From Dicaeum eximium (taxonomy: Eukaryota; Chordata; Aves; Passeriformes; Dicaeidae): DNA of 64,000 nucleotides. Position 1 is the stretch's first letter. Each line of letters opens with the position of its first letter. Positions 1 to 13,404 of this stretch are shown here, piece by piece. The notes beneath the pieces are model-generated. The model made no database searches. It worked only from the letters and a program-made list of their open reading frames with translations, and was not told the DNA's origin. The position numbers were made by a program, and so were the translations under genes. Where the stretch lies: contig VWZP01007387.1 in NCBI GenBank assembly GCA_013396995.1, positions 1-64,000 of the forward strand, in the 5' to 3' direction.

Positions 1-268
1 TGGTGACAGGGATCAGATTGTGCATGATTTGGTGATGGGGTCAGCTTGTGCCTGATTTGGTGACAGGGATCAGATTGTGCCTGATTTGGTGACAGGGTCA
101 GGTTGTGCCTGGTTTGGTGATGGGGTCAGGTTGTGCCTGATGTGGTGACAGGGTCAGATTGTGCCTGATTTGGTGACAGGGATCAGATTGTGCCTGATTT
201 GGTGACAGGGTCAGGTTGTGCCTGATTTGGTGATGGGGTCAGGTTGTGCCTGATGTGGTGACAGGGTC
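1..268. repeat. 28/29-bp minisatellite, cut by left window edge
   Basis: About nine and a half head-to-tail copies of a unit that starts GGTGACAGGGTCAG and ends TTGTGCCTGATTT. Units are 28 bp, or 29 bp where the copy has GGGATCAG instead of GGGTCAG. Variants carry GATGGGG instead of GACAGGG, or end in GATGT. The variant order A-C-D-C is seen twice in succession from about base 59 onward, giving a higher-order period of about 113 bp. The array ends where the sequence becomes CTCTCCCAGCC near 268. Its true left limit lies outside the window. Confidence 0.93.
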
Positions 269-3200
269 AGGTTCTCTCCCAGCCCTGAGGTGGGGGGAGA
301 ACACCACAGGGCAGCCAGCAGCAGAGCTCTGCTGCAGCCCTTGTGCAGAGGACAGAAATGATGGGGAGCAGAGGCTGAGCTGGGCTGCAGGCACACTCTG
401 CACCATTCCAGAGGGATGGATACATCCCTGTGCCCAGAGCCTGGCACTGCCCAGTCTGTACAGCACAGGTGGAATTCCTCCCTACAGGCCACAGCTACCT
501 TTACATCTCTCTGTAATGAAGATCAATCTAAGGATGCTCTGTGGAACCATCCGAAGTGCTAAATCCAGAAGGTGCCTCCTTGTGCACCTCTGTCTCCAAA
601 TGTGAGTTCCTAAACACTTCTAAAAACGTGGCTCCAGCAGTTCCAGGTAACCAAACTCAGAGGAATTTCTCAACTCTTTAAAATGTAGTGACAATTTTGT
701 GTTGAGAGAACTTCAAAGTAATGGTATTTTACTTGAGAGCCTTCCAAGAACTAAGTGTAGAGGATGATAATTATCCTTGTCTAATGGTATGAAACCACTA
801 TGAGAGATGGAATTTATTGCCAGCATTGTGGCAGTGCTTTCCATGGCAGCAAATGCACCTTTAGAAGCAGATTTTTAGAATACTTCACTGACTTGCATAT
901 CACTGGCTGCACAGTACATTCAAAGGGGGGATGGAGAAGTCACCTGTCAGAAAAAGGCAGAACTGGTTTTGAGGGAAATTACCTCTTTTTTAACAATACT
1001 TGTCAATACTGCTCCAAGGGATTTGGCATAGATACAAAGGAATGGATTTAGTGCGAAGAATGCAGGTGGAGCAGCCAATGGTTCATTTGGTTCTTAAGGA
1101 ATTTTGCCAGTTCACATTTATTTGTATTTATATATATGTATATGGCATTTTGATAAAAATCCGGTGCTACACTGAAAATGTGAAAAATCCCATCCCAGAT
1201 GAGCTCAGCACTACAGAAGAATAGACTGAGAGCCATGAGAACTGATATCCTGTGGCTCAGGGTACAGAAACAGCAGTGCAAGCTCATCTTTTAGGCCCAC
1301 CTTTGCTTGGGTGAGAGTTCCCATCATCACCCTTGAGCCTATGGATTCTCAGGTAAAAAAAGGAGTCACTGAACATGTGGCAGAGCTTGGAAGAATGGGA
1401 GCAAGTCCTTTCAAAGCTGCCTATTGTTCCTAGCAGGCCGAAAGTAACTCATAATTGGCATTTGAAACTCATGAAATATTCAACACTACAAACCAGGGAA
1501 ATTCTACCTTGGAGTTTTGGTGGGAGAGGCTGCACTCGCTGCCTCTGCAGCTTCCATCACAGCTTGGAGATAATGAAGAAATAATTGTGATAAATACACA
1601 AATCCTCGCTCACCTCTAGCCCTGTTCATTACCCAGGTGTGCTGTCACATTGCACTCATTGAAATTCAGCCTGGGCTTCCCTCCTGCTCCCCGTGTTCCT
1701 TAGAGGAGCTGCAGAGTGGGGACTGGAACACACAGCCAGGCTGATTTAAGGCCCAGAGGGCACCAGGCTGGGTAAAGGAACCAGCTGAGCAATGGGAAGG
1801 GAGAGCCATGCCTGGATGCTGAGATCTGGGCAGGGGAAGAGACAGGGAGGGTCCCCCAGAGCTGCTGTCAGGATGAGTTGCTGTGGGTTTTGAGGCAGAA
1901 GAGTTCTGTTCAAAGTCTGAACAGACCCCCAGCGACGGCAGATTGCGGAGCCTGGCATGGGAAGCAGCCACGGGAGCTGAGATATGCAACAGGATGGAAA
2001 AGTTGCTCCCAGGAAGTGCTTGGAAAACAACATTAACTCCAGCTTCCAGGGGTAAATAAATCCAGAGCGAGCCCGCTCTCTTCACCCTCCTAACCAAATC
2101 AAAATGTGAGCGAGTGCTTGTCATGGGTGTGAGGGGGTTGCTGGGAATGTGCACACAACCAGCAAACAGCTTTGCCACCCCTCTCCAAAAAGAACGTGTT
2201 ATCCAAAAATTGAGCCACATTGGTGGCTATGGAAAGAACATGCAGTCCCAGACTCTGCAGCAAATAACCCCCTGAGATTTCCAGGATGTTCCAGGATTAC
2301 CAAAGATGGTAATCCTCACTGGAGCAACCAGCTGAAAATCCCAGCTAGGAACAGAGTGATTAGCATGAGCATCCTGCCACCTGATCGTTGGAGAACAGGA
2401 ACCTTCCTAGAAGCAGGAAAAGAGAGACAGATAACCACGGATGGACCTGTAAGGAAGAGAAATGACAGCTCAGAGGAGCTGTTGAGATTAGAGCAGCTGC
2501 ATGATTTAGTCACAATTAGCCTATAAAGTTCCTGTCTAACCTCTACCAATGAATTCTCCAATATTCACAGTGAAATGCTCATATTGAGCTCGTATCTTGG
2601 ACTTCAACACAAAATTTACCTTCCAAATATATATTCCATCAAATTTCCATTTTAAAACCAAGCACTAGCTTATTTTTCTCCCCTGACCTGGAGTTATTCA
2701 GGAGAGGGCTCAGACAGCATGGAGAAGTTTGCTCCAACTGGATCAGCTCAGTGCTTATCAAACGAGCCCTTCTCAAAATAGTGCCTTTCAGCAGTGTTTA
2801 ATGAGCTGCAGCCTCCTAGACAAGAATGGATCCCTCTCTGGAGCCTGTCCTGTTGCTGTGTCTCCTGTCTACAGCCACTGTGCTATCCTGGTCAGGCAGT
2901 GCTAGATTGGATTGCAAGTGTGCTACTGCTTCCACAACAGTCACGGCAGCTCCAGCTTTGGCAAGTCCAGACTCTGCTCTTGGTGAGCTGCATTCTGTCT
3001 GGGCTCACTTTAAACCTCTCTTTCTCTGAGAAGAAGTTAATCAAACTCAACATCACATTTCCAACCCCAAGTTTTATAGCCATACCTCCCTGTCAGGCAC
3101 TTGTAGAGCTCTGATTTAAGAACTCATAATCCTCAGGGATGTACCTTAACATTGCCTCCCTCCCTCCATGTGCTGAACACAGGCAGAAAATTGAAAGACT

Positions 3201-3389
3201 TGAAATAAGAGACTAATTAGAAACAAGATGCTCTGCAAGCAAAATTACCATAAAAGAATTCCTTGTGAGTAGAGTCTCCCATGTCCAACGTGCAGGATTC
3301 AACACAAACCCTCTCTCCATAATTCACAGCACATGGATTTTGCTCATTTATTGATGCTGGTGCCACGAGCAGGAGCTTTGCACAGAAGA

Positions 3390-3452
3390 TTCTCAGAGAT
3401 CCCTTCCAACCTAAATTACCCTCTAATTCCATAATGCTATGACTCAGGAGGA
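3390..3452 (+). mobile_element. CR1-like LINE 3' end fragment
   Basis: The stretch has the typical avian CR1 3' terminus: a gag-atcccttccaacctaaat segment followed by an AT-rich piece ending in repeats of the attctatga type (here diverged to ccataatgctatgac). It is short and diverged, so the call rests on the motif order only. The orientation of the CR1 3' end is with the + strand. Confidence 0.5.
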
Positions 3453-3792
3453 ATTCTCTCTTTACTCCAGCCACCTACTTCCATAACTATGTAGGAAGAT
3501 ACTCACTTTGAGACAAAATCTCTCTGTCAAATTAGTTATAAATTATCAAACAGGCTGAAATGTTAGTAGGAGAGAACTGACACAATTATTGATACCGGGC
3601 ATGACTCTGCAAGGTTCACTTCTTCAGGCAGGCAGCAAGAAGTCAGGATTTGGGAGAACAACCTCAAGGTATTTCCATTCTGACTCAATATCCATGGACT
3701 TGTGCCAACAGCCAAACTGCAAACCCAAGCTTGGTCAGCACATCTGAAGTAAAAGAGCTTCAAGCAGGTGCCTGTTGATCATTGCCCCTCCC

Positions 3793-3885
3793 AGACACCC
3801 CTCTGCCCACAGAGGGATTTTCAAGCGTTATCCCATGTAGACACCCCTGCCATGGTGCCACAGAGGGATTTTCAGGAATTATCCT
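3793..3885. repeat. Degenerate two-copy tandem duplication, about 46 bp period
   Basis: AGACACCCCT occurs at 3793 and 3839. Each copy is followed by a shared CACAGAGGGATTTTCA block and an ATTATCC-like end (GTTATCCC in the first). The copies differ by small indels, so the duplication is not recent. Confidence 0.7.
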
Positions 3886-6800
3886 TCCCACTCTGTAATT
3901 TCAGTGGAGTAGAGCTTCACTGCCATGAAAACACAGCCAAGGGACACAGAGTATTTTCTCCTGCCTGCATTTTTTTCTTACTGGCACAAGCACATCCCCT
4001 ACAAACAAGCAAACAGGTGAGGGCAGCCTGCATCCTCCAGACATTATCCTGCAGGGAAAGGAGAATTTGTGCCACCACCATGTGTGTGGCTCAGTCAGCA
4101 GTGTCAGCAGTGCCCAGTGCTTCAGGAACCAGGAGATAAGGAGAGGAAAGGAAAAGGCTTCACTTGATAAGGCTGCAAATAATACTGAGATTAAAATAAA
4201 GGCCTGCTGTGGGGGCTTTGCTGTAGAACCCCACCCTTGGGTGGCACTGCCTGTAGCCCACTCCACACCAGAAAGGTCTCATCGTTATCCTAAATCTGAG
4301 GTTACTCCCTGCATTTTGCTGCTGCCTGTGTCTACACATGCACATTTGTGCTTGTGCTGATCGAGCTTTGCCTTCAATTCTAGATCAAAAATGTCCCATC
4401 TGGGCCTCTGTCATTTGTTGCTGTTGTTTAATTATAGGTGTTACAGAAAATCCTGCTGCTGTCAAAAGCCAACAGAGAACAGAATATGGCAGCAGAGGAA
4501 ACAAGCTCCAAATGCCAGCTGAGAGCTGCTTCCTTTTTGCTTAAGTTCAGAGAAAGCTTTGGTGAGAGGAGCTGAGCAGGGAAAAGACAGAGAAGGGGGG
4601 ATCCAAAGCAGAAGATGAGGGGAGAGCTCCCTGAGAACATGGGAAGAGGGCAGGGGGAAAACTGTCTACAGTGCATGATGAAATTGTGCTGCAATGCCAC
4701 CATTAAGGACAAGCTGAACTTCCATTATAAGCTGCTTTGTGGTCATTCTTTGTCTCAACTATCTAAGATGACATTCTGAACACATTATCTTTACCAAAAA
4801 GGGAATTTCCTTATTTTGAAAGATAAAGCAAAACCTGCTGGCTTTTTAAACAAGAAGGTCTTATGTGAAGAAAAGGGGGAAAAAAGGAGAAAATGTGGTT
4901 TTCCCTCTTTTTTTAAATGGTAGTTTAGGAGGCAGTGGATTACTTAAGTGGTTAATAATAAAATAAGATTTGGACTTCTTAATAAAGTGCTGGTGCTGTA
5001 CACTTGACAAAGGTGAAATACCCAGCAAAGGCAGGAGGGGGGAGGCAGAAAGTTCATTCCACGTTTCCTTACCTGTGCCTGCCCTTCCTGGATGGCCCTT
5101 GCCTTGTGCTAATTAATTCTATCCTGCAGGTACCTCCCTGGTGCTCAGGCCAAGAACACACTAAGATTTCCTCCTCTCCAGTGCCATCCTGGTTCAACAG
5201 TGCCAAATTCTGGGATGCTCCTGGAGCTGAGCAGACAGCAGCAGAGTGCCCAGCCCTGCCCCCCTGCGCGTTCCCAGAGCCCACGCAGGGACTCCCCACA
5301 GATCGATTTTCACAGCCTGTGCTTTCATTTGTTTTCAACACTTGTGTGAGGGTTTAAACAAAGCTCTGCAAACCCTTGAGACTGTTGTCTTTACAGCATC
5401 AGTTCAGCACTGCAATACATTTGCCTGGATGGATGGTAGCTCGTGTGTGTTTTTGTGCGGGGGAGGGATCCCCTCACCTGGCTCCTCTGTGCACACTGCA
5501 GCTTTTTTTGGTGACATGAGTGAGAAGTGCAGCTGTTACTGCTCAGTGCTGCTGCGTGCAGGGGCAGGGCAGCACCCAGCAGTTCTAGATGCTGCCTCCT
5601 GGGCTGTCTTCAGCCAGGGCCGTGTCCCATGTGAATTGCAGAGACATTCCTGGGAGCAGGACAGAAGCCAGGCCTTCCTGATTTCCCCCCAAACCGTTAG
5701 CTGGCAGAATCCTATTCCCTCCTGTGCTCTCCCTGCTGCCTGATGGTGTCTTAAATCTTCTGTTCAATGGAGCAGCTTCACCGAGATGCTTCCTGTGGGA
5801 CACCAGGCAAACAGGGAAGGGGCATTTGCTTCACCAGCTGCAATTTAGGAGAATGAAAACGCTTCTGGGTTTTGGGGTTTGTTAAGAAAAAAAGCTTCAA
5901 TCTTTCTGGCAGAGTTCTGGATGATGTGACAGCACATGCAGCCCCACATGTGGCTGATTTGTGGCAGGACAGTGGGGAGCAGCAATTTGTGGTTACCTGA
6001 TTTTGGCAGCACTTCCCTCATGGCTCAGCTGCTCCCTGCTTGGCACACAGGCTTGGCCATGGTCCCTAGAGAGCCACCAGAGCACAGAGAGGTTCAGTGT
6101 CCCGCTCTGGCTGGCCCCCAGGACCTACACACTGCACTTCCACCCTGCTCTGGGGCTGGGTAAAACCTTGCCCGAGGTGGCACAGGCCATGTGCCCACAC
6201 AGTTTCCCAGGTTATCTGTGTTCCCACAGTGTCAGGCACAAAACATTGATTTCTGCTGGCTGTTCACATCCATAGATACAGAAAGCAGCTGAGTAAAGCA
6301 CACCCAGACACTGCCACCGTCTCCTCCTGCTCCCAAGGAGAGATGTCAGGCTGAAGAGCACTCTGGAGTGGGGACATTTCAGGGCACACTCCAGCCCAGA
6401 GGAAGCACTTCAGGTTTAACAATAACAAAGCCACTGCTGTCCCCCTTCAGAGCAACTTCATGTCACAGCAGAGACACTTGACAAGCTGTGATCAAAGTCT
6501 GTTCCAAGAATAATTGTGTATGTTATTAGCCACTTCTGGGCTCGTTAATTCTTTGTTTTTCACTTTTCCACAAAACCTTTTGCAAATCCCTGTTTCAGTG
6601 AAGCAACAAACTTCCACCTCCTTGGATTTGCAGGCTTTGCTTAACAGGATTAGCTGACAGGATTTCTTTGGAAACATGTGGTGATGGAAACACCTCCTTC
6701 ATGAGCAATGCAGGAAAGCTCACAACTGTGTTGTTGCTTCTATAAATTCAGACTTCTCAGGAGGGGATAGGGTTGAGAGCAGATGTTTGCCCTTTCAGTA

Positions 6801-9800
6801 CTAGGTAGGGAATGCTTAGCTTTTCCTAGCAGGGACAAGACTGGAGTGGGATGGACAGAGCCTTCCCCTTGGCTGGAAGGGTCTCCAGGTGCAGAAGACC
6901 CTCCCAAAGATGGTTAAACTCTACCCAGGACTTGTGGGAGCAGGTGTTTGCACCAAATTCAAGATGAAGATCCTGCCCAGCGGAAAAGAACTGGAAGACA
7001 GACTTTAATAGAAAAGATCCTGGGAGCGTAATCTTTTCTGGTTAAGCAAAAGGAAGTGTAAGTAATTATTTGATAATCATCTGTAAGTACCCACATGGAG
7101 AGGTGGAGACCTGAACACGGAGGACTCCTCACACCAGCAGATGGAGTTGCAAAAGAGATGTTGCCTGGAAGCTCCATGCCTCCAGGCCAGAATTAAGTTA
7201 ATCATTTTTCATGTTGAGGGCAAGTAACCTCTAGATTGACACGATGAAGTTCTTGTAGATTCCCTGTCACAGGAAATTTTAAGAAGAAGATTACATTTTT
7301 TTCATAAAAGGTCTGCCTTAGCTCAGATAGTAGATTTGAATCTGCAATCAATTTGGGTTTGTCCCAGCTCATGTCGCAAAGGAAGCCAGAGTAAATGTTA
7401 ATAATGTTCCTTTCTATATTAAATCCTGGAAAATGGAAAGGCAAATGAACAGGAATAGTGACTAGAATGCTCATACCCTTTTCTGAGTCACTTGTGAATA
7501 TGCTCTACTGCTTACATCCAGCACAAATCCCTAAGGAGCTCCTCTGGCACTACTGTGGGGCTGCATCACTTACTTTTACCATCCCTTTCTTTGTCTACCC
7601 ATGTTAGGACCTTCCCTCACCCTCTCTGGCTACTTAGTTTCCTCAAAAAATGGATTTGCCAAAGCCTTTTGAAAATTCCAACAGACAGTATAAATCAGAT
7701 CTTGTTATTCCATTTACTGATGACTCTTCAAAGATGTCCAAGAGGTTTGCAAACTCTCAGGACTCCTTTTGACCCTTCTCAAGTGGACCAAAGTAGATCC
7801 TTTTTATCCAAGTTCCCGTCCTGTAGAGGTTTGTGGTGCTCAGAATTCAGGATTCTGGGTTTGGTTACAGTGATCTATTTGAGCACTCTTTGGGTCTGCT
7901 TTAAAAGAAAACTCCCAATGAATTCTTGGAGATTGTGTCATTGCTTTTTGCAAGTATCTTGCTGGGAGCATGGCAGCGTGACCAAATGGTAAATCCAAAC
8001 CGAAACCCACAAATAGTAAATTACGTTGTGCAAAATGTTTGTTTTCCTGGAGAAACTGAAAGCAAAATAATGAGATTTCCCAGCCTGGGTGATTATATTG
8101 CACAGATTTCCAAGTGCACTGAAGTCAGTTTCTGCTTTCATGTTTTATTAATGCCTCGTAGCTCAGTAAAATGAGTAATAAACTGGCACTTTGGAGAACT
8201 GATGGAGCCATTCCCAAGGCTGGATGACAAGTAACCATTCATTTACTGAGTTCCCTCCAGCAGTTTTGCAGGATACATACAAAGAAAATCAAGGAGCCAC
8301 TGAAATAACTGCTTTGCACCAAAGGTGCTCCTTAGAGTAGGTGCACAAATTCACTTCAGCACCTTGTGTCTGGTTTCTGTGTGGGGAAAATGAGGCAGAA
8401 TGGTTCCTTTGTCCAGATTACCACAATGAAATCAATGTTGGACTCAGGATTAAAAACCTGCAACAGTCTTGCTGTCACTTTCAAATCATTCCTCACCATT
8501 CTGTAGCAAAGATCCCCAAGAATTTGAGGGGTTCTTTCCTCATAATTACACCCTTTTATTCTAATTCCTCTTTATAAAGGGACCAAGGAGAGAGGATCTG
8601 AAATAGGAGAAACCAGACAGAAGTGCTCTCAGATCTGTGTTTTCTTCCAGTGAGAACAGGAAATTCACAGATATTATCACTCCCCTGTGTACTCCTGGGA
8701 CAATTTTCCTCTCTACTAAAAATTAAACCAGGGAAACCATATGCCCTGTTTAAATTTTCTGAGCAAGGCTCATTTGTAGCGTGTCAAGCTGCCAGCCTTT
8801 GTGACTGTTCACTGAAGCAAGTTTTATTGCTACAGGAGGTGAAATAAGGAAGATGCTCACTAGAGAGACTCTAAAAGATTTCACCAAGGCCTCTCAGCAA
8901 AGCAGTGGTAGGAACTAAAATGCAGGATTTCCTAATTCCTTGTGCCATAATCAGCCCACTGGAACAAGGCATTCCTCTCCACTTGTGCTTGTTCAATGCT
9001 GCCTCTTAAAACCAGAATCCAGCTGTTGCCACTGAGCTGAAAGCAGCTTTTGTAAAGCATTTCCCTAAATGCATTCCAAGGCAGGTTTGTTTGCACTAAA
9101 CCTCATGAGCCAGCTGCCACTGGAAGGAGTCACTTCCATCTCCAGCTGACAGCAAGGTCCTGAGTCGTGTCCCTGGCCAGCAAGGAAAGGCCAGGCTGCA
9201 GTTTCATGACAGCCTCATGTTTTTCTGTGGGGGGTAAGGAAAGGGCTAACAGTGCACCACACAAGAGCTGCCACTGCATTATTCAGAGGAGCTTCTGCAC
9301 CTTCCACTCCTGTGCTGCAGATTCCATGCACTGGCCAGTGGATAATGAGGAACTGGAAGTTTTCTTAAGGCAAATGGAGCAAGTGGGATTAACAAAAAAA
9401 AAGAGACAAGGTTTGTAGTCAGAAAAGGAGAAGGCCCTGCTGTTCCAAGGTTGTCCTGCATTTCAGATCAATAACAATTGACCCCAGGCAGAGCCAGCCA
9501 AGGGCTCTGGGCCTCTAGCAGGTCTCTCTGCCCATCCACCTGTGTGCCCCACAAGCCTGAGGTAAGGAAATGGGGAACCTCTGGAGAACTGAAACTCACT
9601 GCAGTCTATGGGAATCACTGTGTTGGGAGACAGTCTTTATCTTCCTGCCCTTGGCAGAGGTCAGTCTGGAAATGCTGGAGGTGAGCCTGTGCTTCCAGGA
9701 ATGGCAGCACATGCATGCCATGGATTTATGCTTGCAATTCAGTAAGTCTGCCTGCTTGAATCCAACCCTAATTGTAGTGTGTCTCACTGATGATTTAGAG

Positions 9801-10684
9801 CATTTGATTTACTGATCTGATTTTACTCTTCCTGCAATTTCACCTCTTTGAACAGATCTTGCCAGCAGGTTTTCATTACCAAATAGGTGGGTTTTTTAAA
9901 TAGCACAATTGCAAGTCATAATCATAAATATCAATCTTCATAACTCATCTAAGCACTCCATGTTCTTGTAATGTCGTGTGTCAGGATTCTGCTGCAGAGA
10001 TAAATCCCCATCCATGCAGCTGCCAGCCTCTCATTCCTTTACTGATTCTGCCCTAGTTGCTGTAATTGAGTTTTTATACTTACCTTGCTCTTCAGTGCAT
10101 AAATGCCCATCAGAGACAGGAAAAGAGACAGCCCAGAGAGTTCCATGGCTCAGCTCCTCTCAGCAGAAGAGGGTGCTGTGCAACTCTGATTAAAATGGAT
10201 ACTTCAGCAACTGAGGCAGTTAGGCTGAGGATTGCCTGTCCAAGTATCAAACCATGTTACACGTCAGCAGATGACTAGGAGAAAGTTTATATCCCTTATT
10301 TTCCACTGGATGGGATGCATAAGAGAATAATCTGCAATTTTCCAGCACTGACTCATCTGTTCTGAGGGAACTTTTTGTTTAGTTTATAATCCAGGACACA
10401 CCACTGTTCTGAAATGTTTGCGTATTTAAAATCCAGATTCACCTCTCATTTAGTCTGGACTCAACCCTATTTATAGGTGTGCTTGCAGGTGTGAGTTTAA
10501 GGACTGTGTCCTCAGCTGCCAGGCTGCCAAGGAGCCTCTCTGCTATTGCCACTTTACTGCAATTGAACAGTGAGTTACCCACTCCAGGATGAAAGGCAAG
10601 GAGCTGGGTAAGGACTTTACTCTTCTTTAAAAGTTTCAAAAATGCAGCACAACAATTGCTCTGACACTCTTAACAAACACTGTG

Positions 10685-11150
10685 TGTTGGGGTTGACTCA
10701 GCCCAAGATGGGGTGGATGAGCTAGGAACAAGGCTGTGGGAAAACCCTTCAGACTCATGGTGAGTCAGGAGGATCAGTCCCAGGATCCTGCAGTTATAGT
10801 ATTCAGATTTGTACTAGAAAGTTCTCTGTTCTCCCGCAGTTGATTTGTTCCTGGTTACCTCATTACCCCTGGCTCGACAAGGTACCTCTGCAGTGTTTTC
10901 CATACCCTTTCCTATTGGACTTTACCCTCAGATCCTGCCTTAACTCTGCCTTAACCCAAACCTATATGTACCCCTGTGTTACCCTGGACTCCCAGCTTCA
11001 GCTGGTCTTCTCTGGGGCGTTCCCTTACACCTTGTTCACCTTCCCATTTGTTGTTTTCTAGTTAATAAAGTGTTTAGTTCCCGAGCCACGAGACTGGACG
11101 TGTGTCTCTCTCCTCCAAAGTTGCCATATTAAGTTCCTGATGTTGGTGCA
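10685..11150 (+). mobile_element. Candidate solo LTR of an avian endogenous retrovirus
   Basis: A stretch of about 465 bp begins near TGTTGGGGTTGAC. It contains an inverted CCAAT box (CCTATTGGAC) and a pyrimidine-rich body, then an AATAAA signal at 11064-11069. The last part is a short CpG-containing segment (CCGAGCCACGAGACTGG) and a GT/CT-rich tail, the usual U3-R-U5 order of a retroviral LTR. No gag, pol or env coding sequence flanks it, so if it is an LTR it is a solo one. I could not identify target-site duplications by eye, and both ends are approximate. Confidence 0.55.
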
Positions 11151-13404
11151 GCCAGTCCAAAGCTATTTGGGCCAGGACACCTGTGCATACAGATATATAC
11201 TGCACTGAATTATTCCAGCTTGGGATTTGGAACCATTTCTGGGGCTGTGCAGCAACAACGAGGCCAATGTGTGAGTTGGAACATTTTTGGCCTCTGTGTG
11301 CTTCTACCACTAGAGAGCAGAAGAAGGTTCTCCAGGGCGAATATGGAGCATGAAAGAACAGCCTGCATCCAGAGTTACAGGTGGAAGTTCTGACAGCAAT
11401 ACACCACCTCTGTTCCATTGGGACAAGCTAATTATTTTTTCTAGCCTAGACACCACCCAAGGAGCAGAATATTCACTATTAAGGGTTGCACTCTGCCAAA
11501 ATGTACCTAGAATGAAGGACACTATATTCATGTGCCTTGTGGTCTGTGATCATTTTCCTGTAGGTATTTTTGCATCATTAGGAGACACATCTCTCTGAAC
11601 TATGAAAATTGGTTCTGTGTTTTCAGCTCTTCAGTTTTTCCCAATGTTTCAGAAAATAGAGGGTGAAACTACAGCTGAAACTACAACTTTACCAGCTGGC
11701 AGATGCTGAAAGTGGTCTTTACTCTCCAATTCTGCCCTCCCTTCCCTTTTCTTTGCACTCACAAAACTTTCACAAACATTTCTATTTCCTAATCCAGAAA
11801 ATTTAGGAGGTTTTTTTTTTCCTTCCTTAGTTGCCTGACAGATTAGAAGGCTCCCTTAGTTTTTAAAGCCCCTGCTGAGAGCCAGAGACAGTAAAAGCAG
11901 CAGAGTGTAGGAGGTGGCTGGGGAAATGCAGCTCCCCTCTTTCAGCAGCAGTCACCTTTGGCTCGGGTTCATTGTGACGGGCAGAATAGCAAGGTGAGGT
12001 AGAGACACCAGGAAGGAACTCCTTGCCAGGAAAGCTGTTGGGATGTTTTGAGAAAGAAGGGCTGGAAGCCCTGCAGAACACTGTGTCCTGGGCTCTGCCT
12101 GGGCAGTATCAGATGGTACCTTCAGGGGAGGCTCTGGACTCTGGTTTCAGCTGTACACGTAACTGCTGAAAAAAAGCACAGCGCATCTGCGATCTGCCTT
12201 CATCTCATCAAGGGAGAAAGGACAAAGCAGTGAAGACACAATGAAGGAAGATCCCAAACAGAAATAAGGGATGCAGAGGGCATTTCCCAATCCACATCCT
12301 GTGCAGGGTCTGTGGGAGATTGTTCTGCCTGCCAGTCATGTGGTCCTGCAAAACCTCCTGGAAAAGGAGGTTTTGCCAAGCTGGCTCTTACAAGGAGGTG
12401 CTGCCTGGGCCTGGAGGTTATGATTGGATATTTGCATCCAGCAGCCCTGCCAAAGCCATGCCAGTGGCACAGGAGTCACACTGACCTGTTCAGGCAGAGT
12501 TCTGGCACTTCACACTCCAAGGAGTTTGTTCTGCTCTGTATTTTAGAGCACATACACAGGAAGGACAGGGGGACAAAGGCAGGCCAGATACCAAGTGGAG
12601 TTTCTCAGCTATTCTGAAAGTCCATTCAAATCTGCTTTGTTCCTTCACAAAAGTAGCTTTTTCCACTGAAGTAATTTTCCCCACAGGTTGGATCAGCAGC
12701 TTGTGCCGAAACCCAAGCCAGCACTTTCTCGAGGGTGATAACCAGCTAAGGTTCCACTTTCCATATTGACTGACCTAGTTAAGACACAGGCACGGCCTGC
12801 ACAGCTGCAGAAACTGAAGGTGGCAGGCAGGGGAGCACAGCCTTCCTTCCTACTCGTGGGGAAGAAGGTGCATTTGCTTGCACACTTCAGCTGCAAACTT
12901 CCTTAAGTGGACTGCTGCAATAAGGAACAAATTATCTCCATTATGGTAATGTGGTTCAGACAAAAATCCTGTTAGAAGTCCTCACTAAGGAGCCACAATT
13001 TCTCAGGTTTAGAATGGACAGGTAGGACCCTCTGATCTGACCTCAGCTTGGTTTACAAATTCATTTTAGACTCTTTTTCAGGTTAACCAAAGGAAATGCT
13101 TGGTAGGAATTAAAGATAGAAAATAACAAAGGAAATGAAGATCTGACATGGCTTTGAGAAAGGAAGATGTGGAGTAGGAACCTGTCCCTAAACTTCATTA
13201 GTTGCCCATGTTTTAAAGTTAAAAGGGTCTTCATAGTTAGCACAAAAGATGTATGTTATCTGCCTCCAACCTCCTTAGGGGGAAACTCTTCCAGAACATA
13301 CCTGGTTTGATGCTTAGAAAGTTCTTCTCCAACTGTTCAGCCTAAATTTACTTGTGGTGCACTCATGGCCACGTACTCCTGTCCCAGTGTGTGTTAGCTC
13401 ACAC
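11151..13404. other. Intergenic stretch, nothing supported
   Basis: No coding signature, RNA gene or clear repeat family was recognised. A poly-T tract of about 10 at 11811-11820 and ordinary mixed-composition DNA are all that is visible. Confidence 0.5.

Larger units (their letters stand above)
269..10684. other. Intergenic stretch, no supported gene
   Basis: Only short open frames without recognisable domains, splice-paired exons or family motifs are seen. Small items inside it are a degenerate two-copy repeat at 3793-3885 and a probable CR1 3' end at 3390-3452. By synteny with mammals this is probably the HCN4-REC114 intergenic region, so it could hold cis-regulatory elements. I cannot identify one with confidence from sequence alone. 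Confidence 0.6.

Noticed and set aside
1..268. CRISPR array
   Set aside because: The units are contiguous 28/29-bp repeats without unique spacers, in a vertebrate setting; this is a minisatellite.
1666..2220. 184-codon minus-strand open frame
   Set aside because: No domain, Ser/Pro-rich, and no transcript signals; chance openness is the simplest reading.
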